A stretch of 52,654 bases of DNA, from positions 1 through 52,654 of IMG/VR virus record IMGVR_UViG_3300010397_000015, one strand, 5' to 3'. Under the pieces are notes generated by a model. That model did not search any database. It was given only the letters and a program-made list of their open reading frames with translations, and was not told where the DNA came from. The position numbers and the translations under genes were made by a program. Shown here in pieces: positions 45,426 through 52,654 of the stretch (position 1 is the first letter of the stretch; the number at the start of each line of letters is the position of its first letter). The DNA is from a virus.

Positions 45426-46679
45426 CTACTTGATCCCGGCCTTCCTGGCCTCCTCGAAGAACCGCTCCTTCGTCCAGCCCTCTGAGATGGCCTTCTGCTT
45501 CAGGGTGTCGATGGTGATCGGAGCCGCCGTCTGGTCCGCAACGGCCTGGGATCCACCGGGCTTCCACCCGTTCAGAGTCGCGATGTCGTTCCCGTACCGG
45601 ATGGAAAGGTTTTCCTGGTTCTGCTTCGCCTGGACCGGATCGACCCCTTCCACGAGCGTCATGGCCCACGCCGGGTCCTTCTGAGCCTGCTCGCGTCCGA
45701 GAGCGTAGAGCGCTTGTCGCTGCTCGCGGCTCATGTCCTCGAAGCTCCCGCCCTTGGAGAGTCCGATGCTGTCGTGGATCGGCGTGCCGCTGGGCAGCAC
45801 GATCTTGGCCTCGCCCGTCTTCCCGGCCTTCGGCGTCCCCACCCCGGCCATCTTCGCCTGGAGCTGCTTGAACTCAGCCGCGAGAGCCGGCCCGCTGGAG
45901 TGCGAACGACCGAACGACACCGCGAGCGCACGAGCTTCCAGGAAGTCCTCCGGGTCGACCTTGAGCCCAGCCTCCTCGATCCCTTTGCGCTTGTCGGTGA
46001 GCGTCTGGAGGAGCTCCTTCGGCCCCGCCTTGCGGAGATCGTCGTCGATCGCGCGTTGGTCCAGCACCTTGCTCTTGGCAACCATGCCCTGAGCAACCTG
46101 CCGCACCTGAACCGGATCGCCGCTGTCGAGCTGCATCGACGCGAGCGCGTGCTCCTGGTCGGTGAGATCGCCGCGCTGGAGCATCTCGTCGGCGAGCTTC
46201 TTCGCGGCTCCGGCCTCGGCTTCCTGGTGGAGTCGCTTGTACGCAGCCTCGTCCGAGCGCCTCCGCTGCTCCATCTCCAGTCGGCCCTGCGTGCGGGCGA
46301 ACTGCTCCTGCTGAGTCTGGTATCGCTGATCCTCCAGGTTGATCCGCTGCTGGCCCTGCGACTCCATCACGCCCTGGTGCTGCTGGGTGTCGAAGTCCCG
46401 AAGCGCCTGCATTCGAGCCTGGGATGCCTGGTGCGCCGCGATGGCCTGGTCCTTCACCTCCTGCGCGTGAGCGAGCGCCTTTCGCACCGTCATCTGGATG
46501 TCGAATTGGCGCTTCTCCTCCTGCATCTTCGCGCGTTGGATCAGCCCCGACGCGATCGACTGGCCGATGTCCGCGTAGGCGTGACCACGCACGGCGCCGG
46601 CCTGCACGGTGGGCGTGTTGTCCACTTGCTGTGGGTTGGCCCGGTAGAACAGGCCGCCGAAGTCGACCGGAGGACTCAT
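45426..46679 (-). CDS. Internal virion coiled-coil protein, 417 aa
   Basis: ATG 46679 overlaps the previous TGA (ATGA). From about residue 45 to 250 almost continuous Gln/Arg/Glu-rich helix (e.g. R-Q-F-D-I-Q-M-T-V-R-K, Q-Q-E-Q-F-A-R-T-Q-G). C-terminal part is smaller and mixed. Similar length and composition to T7 gp15 or P22 gp20-type ejection proteins; acts with neighbours inside the capsid. Confidence 0.65.
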   Translation of the reverse strand: MSPPVDFGGLFYRANPQQVDNTPTVQAGAVRGHAYADIGQSIASGLIQRAKMQEEKRQFDIQMTVRKALAHAQEVKDQAIAAHQASQARMQALRDFDTQQHQGVMESQGQQRINLEDQRYQTQQEQFARTQGRLEMEQRRRSDEAAYKRLHQEAEAGAAKKLADEMLQRGDLTDQEHALASMQLDSGDPVQVRQVAQGMVAKSKVLDQRAIDDDLRKAGPKELLQTLTDKRKGIEEAGLKVDPEDFLEARALAVSFGRSHSSGPALAAEFKQLQAKMAGVGTPKAGKTGEAKIVLPSGTPIHDSIGLSKGGSFEDMSREQRQALYALGREQAQKDPAWAMTLVEGVDPVQAKQNQENLSIRYGNDIATLNGWKPGGSQAVADQTAAPITIDTLKQKAISEGWTKERFFEEARKAGIK

Positions 46680-47239
46680 CCGAACAGCCCGCCTCCGATT
46701 GCGCCACCGAAGAGACTGCCGAGGCCCTGGTAGATCCCCGACTGCTGCATCGAGTTGGCCGAGTTCTTCGCAATCTGCTTGTTCAGCTTCATCGCGAGTT
46801 CCTCCTGCGTCAGCCCGGCGAGTTCCGTCCCGGTGCCCTTGAAGAGCTTCGCCAAGTCGAAAGCGAGACCTGAGCTGGCCTCTCCCTGCAACCCGCCCAG
46901 GTTCGCCTGAAGTTCCTGTCCCGGCGCGTACATCATCCGCTGCACGACATCGGGCGAGAGTCCCTGCGACGCGGCCTGCGCACCGTAGCGCGACTGTGCC
47001 TCACCGAACCCGCCGATCATGCCCTGTGCGCGAGACCGGAAGAGATCCTCGTAGCCCTGCCGCAGATAGTCCGCCGCGCTCGCCGTGCCGCCGCGCAAGT
47101 AGTTCTCTGCCGTGTCGAAGCCGCGCGTGATCTGGGACGCCTTGCCATCTCCCGTGCTGCTTCCTCCGCCGAAGAGGCTGTCTCCGAAGAGCCCGCCGGT
47201 CACTCCGCCGGCCGCGAATCCACCCCAGTTCCAGCCCAT
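46676..47239 (-). CDS. Glycine-rich ejection protein, 187 aa
   Basis: ATG 47239, nine bases after the giant gene's stop. N-terminal G-W-N-W-G-G-F-A-A-G-G-V-T-G-G-L-F-G and C-terminal L-F-G-G-A-I-G-G-G-L-F-G flank amphipathic helices. This resembles small ejection proteins (P22 gp7, T7 gp14-like) that form the trans-envelope channel. Role inferred. Confidence 0.7.
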   Translation of the reverse strand: MGWNWGGFAAGGVTGGLFGDSLFGGGSSTGDGKASQITRGFDTAENYLRGGTASAADYLRQGYEDLFRSRAQGMIGGFGEAQSRYGAQAASQGLSPDVVQRMMYAPGQELQANLGGLQGEASSGLAFDLAKLFKGTGTELAGLTQEELAMKLNKQIAKNSANSMQQSGIYQGLGSLFGGAIGGGLFG

Positions 47240-47248
47240 GTCAGCCTC

Positions 47249-50200
47249 CTACGTCTGCTCCACGTCTCTGATCCGCCACACGATTGCCGACAGGTCGAAC
47301 TCCGTGCCTGTCACCCCGAACGGCACGTAGAGTCGACACTTCATCCAGGTTCCGAGTACGGATCGCAGCGGATAGTTCCGATGCGTGACGCTGAGGTCGA
47401 TCGTTCCGCCGTCCACCACGGTCGTATCGTCCATGTCCGTGAGGATCTCGAACGTGAGTGAACCCGTCGTCTCCTTGCGGAACACGAAGTCGATGTACGT
47501 CGCGATCTTTTGCCGCTCGGGATTGCCCAGGTCCAACCACGGTGTCTCAAATCTGTGCTCCATCACGCCCAGGAGCACTACGCCGTCCAAGGGTACGGCG
47601 GCGTCGGCCACCTCGTCGAGCAGCAGGATTCCAGAAGCAGCCCCCAGGACGACGGCCGTTCTCTCGACCGAGGAAGCGTCGAGGTATCGAACGGTCGCGC
47701 CCCGGGGGCCTTCCAAGGTCGCGTCGATGCTTCCAGTCGTTACCACCAACGCGGTCGTGGTCGATCCGGTTCCAGCCACGAGGGACAGGTCCCCCCAGAC
47801 CTCCGGCGTGTCTCCGATCAGCATCCCCTGGGTGTCGCTCCGGTCGAGCCACACCACGAATCCGTCGTCCGTGCCGCCCACGAGCCGCTCGGAGCCGCCC
47901 GGACCGGACTGGACCTGCCCGATGGCCGAGAGGTTCGGGGTCTCGTACCGACTGAACCGGAAGCTGCCTGCCTGATTTCCCTGGAGCTCGGCGCCGGCCC
48001 GCTGGACGTAGGACTCCATCGAGATGCGGTGCTTCTGCCTGGTCTCGTCGACCTCCCTCGTCAGAAGGAGGTACTGGTCCCTGGAGCGATTGATCGTGGC
48101 CGCGAAGAGCCGCGCCTTCCGCCGGTCCATGACGTTCGCGAAGTAGTTCTCCAGCGCCGTCGAGACGAAAACCGGGCGGCCGAGATTCGTCACGCCGGAT
48201 CGCGAGACGATGTGCGCGCCGCGGTCCCCGAGGAAGTTCGCTCGGTCGTCGAGAGCCACCATCGCCCCGGGAGAGATCGCCCCGACCCCGCCCGAAACCG
48301 TCTCCACCCTCGCCAGGTCGTCAGACCCGATCGTCGCCGATGCGACAGCCAAGTCCTTCGCGATGACCATGAGTTCGTCAAGCTGGACCATCCCCGTGAT
48401 CTCGTCCCCGCGTCCGCTCGCGAGCCGGAAGAAGCCCACGGTCGGCGTGATCCGGATCGACACCGGGAACCCCGCCCTGGAGTACATCACCCCGTCGAGC
48501 TGCTTCAGCTTCGTGAGTGCCCCGAACCACAGGCGCGTCCCGGAGGAGGCCAGCACCTTGCAAGCCGGCGGCGGGAAGTTGTCGAAGCCCAGCGGCGGAC
48601 CTTCCCCGATCGTCTCTTCCGTGGCGCGGATGGCGTACTCGTTCGCGGAGGCATCGAACCGGGCGACCCGCAGCAGAGCCGCGCTGGATCCGAAGCTCGA
48701 GATCCGCAGCCGGGTCTGAGCGCGGATGGCCGCACGGGTCGCCTTGGCTCGCTCCTCGTCCTCCCGCGCCGCGGCCTTCGGGTGATTCTTCCGGCGCTTG
48801 GCGAGGGCCTTCTCGTCCAGGACCGGCTCCTCGGGATCGAACTCCCCGTCGTCACCGATCTCGAACGATCCGCCCAGGCTCTCGAACACCCAGAGCTCGT
48901 GGCCCTTCTTCTGCGGGAGGCCGGTGAGCAGGATGCGGACAGCCCCGGACGGGTTCTTCGGGTCCTCCGCCGCCGCGGCGATGGTCAGGATCGGACCCCC
49001 GTTGGACACCGCATCCTGCACCGGATCGTAGAAGGCGCACGACACGAAGCGCGTCGAGGACCAGACCGAGGGGTCCTGGATCCACTTCAGCGTCGGGTGC
49101 GCAGCCTTGCTCGCGCGCGTGTACGGGTGCGCGGTCGGATCCTTGTCGATGAAGGGCGGTCGCGTCGCGGTGCCGTTCGGCTGGCTCGAAGCGTTCCCAC
49201 CCTCGTCGTTGAACGTCCGCGCGTCGGCTGCCCAGAACGTCGCGAGCGGGGTCGCCGGCTCGTTTACCGCGGGGCGCCCGTTGTACCGAAGCTCCCCGGG
49301 CTCGCCGTTCAGGCCGTCGTAGAGCGGGTGATCCAGGATGTCCACGCCGACCTGAGCCGGGTCGAGCAGGTTGCCCGCGGCGGAACTGTCCACGTCCTCG
49401 AACACGAAGGCGCCCTCGCCGTTCGTCCCGGTGACGGTGGTCCAGCCGGGCGTCCACATCTCGCCCTCGTGCGGCGCGAAGCCGTTGACGCTCGACTCCT
49501 GGAGACCAGTCCCAAGAAACTCCACGTCGCCGTTCGTGTCCGGGCTTCGCGCCAGGTCGAAATCATCCGACTTGGTGAGCCCGATTCCCATGAAGATTCC
49601 GCCGATCAGGCCCGATGCGACCCCGAACACCTCGGCTGTCGCGGTCCCAGCGATCACGGTGTCGATCGTCGTCGTGTTGACCCGACCCGTGATCCGGTAG
49701 AGCTTCCCGGCGAACGCGCCCGCTCCGAACTGGAAGTACATGCCGACGTGATCGACCGAGAAGGCGTCCTTGCTCGACACGACGCGGCCCGCCGTAGCGT
49801 TCGTCGAGTACGTCCCGGCGATCATCCCACCGAGGCCGGTCGCATCGGTTCCAAGGGGACGGATCTGAGAGACCTCCGTGGTGAAGCCAACCATGCTCCG
49901 ACCCGAGACCGCCTCGTCCAGCTCCATGACGTTCCCAGCGGTTGGGGCCGTCGTCCGCAGCCTCTTTACGATCGCAACGTCGTGCATCGGGTTGATGATG
50001 CCGACAGGGGTGAGAGTCGTTGCCGTCGCGGCGCTCGTTCCGCCCGTCACCAGCTCCCCAGCCGTGAACGTGCCCGCCGTGTCCTCGTACTCGATGAAGC
50101 CGTTCTCCCCGGCCGTAGCCTGAGCAAAGCGCAGCACGGCTCCGGTTGCCGCGGACGTTCCACCCGTGATCGTCTCGCCGACCGTGAACGTCCCGGAGAA

Positions 50201-52654
50201 TGGAGACGTGATCGCGATGCGCCTCCGGATGATCCCGGCGTTCATGTCCACGAAGCTGTTGACCCAGTTCCCTTCGAGCAGGTCGTTCTGGGGGAACCGC
50301 TTGCGGACGTAGATGTAGTGGACGCGACCCGGAGTGAAGACGGGCGATGTCGTCTCGACGTAGACCTCCTTCTTCAGAGCGGTGTCGTACCACCCGAACA
50401 CGAGCTTCCCGTCGCGGCACTCCACGAACGGTCCGCCCGAGTCCTTCGACTGTCCGCGCCGCCAGATGGAGATGCGTCCGGAGATCGACGCCGGCTTCCA
50501 GTAGCACTTGAACGCGAAGTAGCGCCCGCTCGTCCAGTCGAGAATGTCCGCGTCGGCATCCCCGATCCTCTGCCGGAAGTAGCTGTTCCCGTAGGACTGG
50601 TAGTGGCTGATCTGCGTCGCCGCACCCCGAGTCGCTCCGTCGATCGGATCGTTCGCGGGGTTCGCCGCGCTCGTCTTGTCCCGCTCGTTCGCGACCCAGA
50701 CCGGGAACCGCTGGAGCTCGAACGACGGCTTGATCGTGGGCGGAAGAACGCCAGCGAGTCGACCCTGGCCCTTGATGATGACCGCGGGACGAGAGCCGTT
50801 CGTCGCGTAGACCTGGGTCCCGAACTGCGCCCAGGAGACCACGTTCGTCTCGCGACCGAACTCGTGGAACAGGCTGATGAGCGGATGCGACCGGATCAGG
50901 CCGTACTGGTCCGTCTCGACATCGTGGACCTTGTGGCCGACACCCTCCGCGTTCGGACCAAGGATCCAGAAGTCTGGCTGCCTCGGAAGTGTGCTGGCAA
51001 GGTAGTCGAGCGCGAACGGATCGAAGTCGGCCGGGGCAACCCCGGTGTTCGATCCAGTCCAGATGTCGTCGCGCAGCACGACCAGCTCTCCCAGCCGTCC
51101 CTGGAGGCTGTGCAGGAAGCCCTGGATGCGCTGCGGCTTGATCTGGTCCACGCCCTCGGTGAAGGTCGGCTCGTCCTGCGGCGCGCTGTAGGAATCCCTG
51201 GAGGCTCCGACGAGGATCGTCCCGGGAGTGCCGGGCGAGACCAGCTTCGAGTCGCGGATCCAGTCGATGTCGGTCAGCCCCGACACTCCCGAGTCCTGCG
51301 CGTTCAGCGTGACCTCGGAGGCGTGGCCGTTGATCTTGAGGTGCGGCTTGAGCCAGACCGTTCCCTCCGCGCGCGTTGGCAGGTACCAGCGGATGTGCGC
51401 CCAGTCCCCCGGACCGATCGCGGACGACCCCGACGTGATGTACAGGCCCTTCTCGGTCAGGGGCGTCGCCGTGGATCCGACCACGAGCTCGGGAGTCCCG
51501 TACCGCAGGCGACCGATCAGGTGGACGCGGTGCGAGCCAGCATCGAGCGCGGGGTCGGTCTCGAGATCCCCGATCCAGAACAAGGTCTGGTATTCGGCGG
51601 TCGCGTCCAGCTTCACCCAGGCGTCGATCACCGTGACCCACGCATCCGTCGCCGACGAGTTCAGCGTGAACACCGTCGCGTCGTCGAACACCACCCGGTC
51701 GTCGTGGAGCGGAGCCGCGATGCCCGTGTCCTGAATTGTTGTGGCACGGAATCTCAGACTCTTCTCGATCGAGTCCGTCGGGCCTTCGTCGACCCAGCGA
51801 TCGTCAGCTTGGAACAGAGCGCCCTGAGCCGCCGCGTAGATGTCGCCCGAGCGGCCCGTGATTCCGAGGATCGGATTCCGCCGAGGTCGGACGAGGCCCC
51901 GGCACCAGGAAGGAAGGAGGTCCTGGATCGTGCCTCGTCCGAGCGGCGAGTAGATCCGCAGCCCGCCGGTCGCGGTGATCGGAGCCACGTTCGCCCACAG
52001 GTCGTCCACGATCAGCGCGTCGTCGATCGTCGAGGTCGACGGCACATAGGCGTTGCCCGCGCCCAGCGACAGTTCCTTCTCGGAGAGGTCGTCGGCGAAC
52101 GCGGTGTAGTACAGCAGCCGGATGATGTCGCACCGCGCAGCCGATCGCGTCGCATCTCGGAACGGTTCCGCGAGCGTCAGCGAGGATCCGTCCGCCGCCA
52201 CGGAGTCGACGAGGTAGAACTCCTCCTGTTCCTTCCCGATCGTCTCGGGGTCCTCGATCTTCGTCATGTCGCCGCGAGCCATGAAGATCGTCTCGGTGAC
52301 GGCTTCCTTCGTGTCCTCCGGCGCCGAGGTGAAGAACTTGCCACCGCCCGAGGGAGTGACCACAGCCGAGCCTTCCACGACATTGGCTTGGCGCAGTCCT
52401 CTCCCGAGCGGGAGCAAGATGTCGTCGGCCGTCAGGAGTCGCGCCGGCAGACATTTTAGACCCAAGAGCTTCCCGTCGCGTTCAACGATCCCCCCGTTGA
52501 CGCTCGGCAGGGCTCCAGGGCCGATCGTGCTGAAGACGCGCACTTCGTCGAGCAGCATCCGGCAGTTCAGTTCCGCGTAGCCGAGGCCCGCAGCGGCTCG
52601 CGGCGAACGAGGCGACCATCGTCCGCCGATGCAGATGACCGACCGCGCGAGATC
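47249..52654 (-). CDS. Giant tail/virion protein (2,599 aa), C-terminal part with nozzle-like region
   Basis: Continuation of the gene starting at 2517; the frame is open to the window edge, and an internal ATG at 52558 is residue 831, not the true start. Two stretches resemble LamG/concanavalin-like sandwiches (about residues 1100-1250 and 1510-1590). Two short repeats sharing G-T-F-T-x-G-E and T-G-G-T-S-A-A-T lie near 1620-1690. A charged Lys/Arg/Glu helix lies near 2080-2110. The last ~440 residues contain a pattern seen in podovirus tail-nozzle (T7 gp12-like) proteins, which would place it at the tail tip; this match is from memory. It is followed at once by the ejection-type genes. Confidence 0.75.
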   Translation of the reverse strand, partial: DLARSVICIGGRWSPRSPRAAAGLGYAELNCRMLLDEVRVFSTIGPGALPSVNGGIVERDGKLLGLKCLPARLLTADDILLPLGRGLRQANVVEGSAVVTPSGGGKFFTSAPEDTKEAVTETIFMARGDMTKIEDPETIGKEQEEFYLVDSVAADGSSLTLAEPFRDATRSAARCDIIRLLYYTAFADDLSEKELSLGAGNAYVPSTSTIDDALIVDDLWANVAPITATGGLRIYSPLGRGTIQDLLPSWCRGLVRPRRNPILGITGRSGDIYAAAQGALFQADDRWVDEGPTDSIEKSLRFRATTIQDTGIAAPLHDDRVVFDDATVFTLNSSATDAWVTVIDAWVKLDATAEYQTLFWIGDLETDPALDAGSHRVHLIGRLRYGTPELVVGSTATPLTEKGLYITSGSSAIGPGDWAHIRWYLPTRAEGTVWLKPHLKINGHASEVTLNAQDSGVSGLTDIDWIRDSKLVSPGTPGTILVGASRDSYSAPQDEPTFTEGVDQIKPQRIQGFLHSLQGRLGELVVLRDDIWTGSNTGVAPADFDPFALDYLASTLPRQPDFWILGPNAEGVGHKVHDVETDQYGLIRSHPLISLFHEFGRETNVVSWAQFGTQVYATNGSRPAVIIKGQGRLAGVLPPTIKPSFELQRFPVWVANERDKTSAANPANDPIDGATRGAATQISHYQSYGNSYFRQRIGDADADILDWTSGRYFAFKCYWKPASISGRISIWRRGQSKDSGGPFVECRDGKLVFGWYDTALKKEVYVETTSPVFTPGRVHYIYVRKRFPQNDLLEGNWVNSFVDMNAGIIRRRIAITSPFSGTFTVGETITGGTSAATGAVLRFAQATAGENGFIEYEDTAGTFTAGELVTGGTSAATATTLTPVGIINPMHDVAIVKRLRTTAPTAGNVMELDEAVSGRSMVGFTTEVSQIRPLGTDATGLGGMIAGTYSTNATAGRVVSSKDAFSVDHVGMYFQFGAGAFAGKLYRITGRVNTTTIDTVIAGTATAEVFGVASGLIGGIFMGIGLTKSDDFDLARSPDTNGDVEFLGTGLQESSVNGFAPHEGEMWTPGWTTVTGTNGEGAFVFEDVDSSAAGNLLDPAQVGVDILDHPLYDGLNGEPGELRYNGRPAVNEPATPLATFWAADARTFNDEGGNASSQPNGTATRPPFIDKDPTAHPYTRASKAAHPTLKWIQDPSVWSSTRFVSCAFYDPVQDAVSNGGPILTIAAAAEDPKNPSGAVRILLTGLPQKKGHELWVFESLGGSFEIGDDGEFDPEEPVLDEKALAKRRKNHPKAAAREDEERAKATRAAIRAQTRLRISSFGSSAALLRVARFDASANEYAIRATEETIGEGPPLGFDNFPPPACKVLASSGTRLWFGALTKLKQLDGVMYSRAGFPVSIRITPTVGFFRLASGRGDEITGMVQLDELMVIAKDLAVASATIGSDDLARVETVSGGVGAISPGAMVALDDRANFLGDRGAHIVSRSGVTNLGRPVFVSTALENYFANVMDRRKARLFAATINRSRDQYLLLTREVDETRQKHRISMESYVQRAGAELQGNQAGSFRFSRYETPNLSAIGQVQSGPGGSERLVGGTDDGFVVWLDRSDTQGMLIGDTPEVWGDLSLVAGTGSTTTALVVTTGSIDATLEGPRGATVRYLDASSVERTAVVLGAASGILLLDEVADAAVPLDGVVLLGVMEHRFETPWLDLGNPERQKIATYIDFVFRKETTGSLTFEILTDMDDTTVVDGGTIDLSVTHRNYPLRSVLGTWMKCRLYVPFGVTGTEFDLSAIVWRIRDVEQT
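52532..52654. repeat. 123-bp direct terminal repeat, right copy
   Basis: Exact duplicate of positions 1-123. It codes for part of the giant tail protein in the same frame as the left copy and should be counted once. Confidence 0.95.

Noticed and set aside
47510-52459. 1,649-codon plus-strand frame
   Set aside because: Antisense image of the giant tail protein; composition is that of a GC-rich shadow (R, V, D, P), with no recognisable domain.

Overview
This window is a complete, circularly closed contig of a high-GC tailed double-stranded DNA phage. The first 123 bases recur exactly as the last 123, so the unique sequence is 52,531 bp and one gene runs through the contig ends. I see no rRNA, tRNA, CRISPR array or cellular housekeeping gene. 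The particle looks podovirus-like: there is a P22-type portal, scaffold, major capsid protein, head-tail adaptor candidate, several internal or ejection-type proteins and beta-rich tail or receptor-binding proteins, but no tape measure, sheath or tube genes. The host cannot be named; a lipobox protein weakly suggests a Gram-negative.

Layout. (1) Late genes, minus strand, about 18.0 kb down to 1, through the contig ends, and on down to about 34.8 kb. In reading order they are two tiny proteins, an unknown 548-aa protein, TerS candidate, TerL ATPase, TerL nuclease, two small proteins, portal, HNH endonuclease, 241-aa protein, scaffold, major capsid protein, 206-aa protein, an antisense HNH gene, 195-aa protein, adaptor candidate, three virion proteins, a giant 2,599-aa tail protein split by the contig ends, three internal virion proteins, a collagen-like fibre, small beta-rich proteins, three membrane or coiled-coil proteins and a beta-helix protein. 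(2) Early genes, plus strand, 18.2-31.35 kb: about 30 small genes, almost all joined by 4-nt stop/start overlaps. Recognisable ones are HNH genes, a RecE-like PD-(D/E)XK exonuclease, a RecE-neighbour protein, a DUF6948-like protein, a Lar-like protein, a DUF3268-like protein and a resolvase-like nuclease. Many are Cys-rich. (3) A minus-strand cassette inside the early region, 21.08-19.49 kb, which carries a strong candidate Acb2-type anti-CBASS protein. (4) A switch-like region, 32.5-34.2 kb: a hairpin-rich noncoding stretch, a ribbon-helix-helix regulator, and a divergent IS1-type DDE transposase behind a promoter with a perfect palindrome. (5) A short plus-strand island, 36.2-37.2 kb, inside the late genes.

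How it works together. Early proteins probably remodel host DNA metabolism and block defences while host polymerases replicate and transcribe the phage, since no DNA or RNA polymerase, helicase or primase is recognisable. Late genes build a podovirus-like particle filled by a TerS/TerL motor whose ATPase and nuclease domains lie on two separate reading frames. At least five HNH genes are scattered through the genome. One lies entirely antisense inside the open frame of a 1,367-aa virion protein. No endolysin was recognised.
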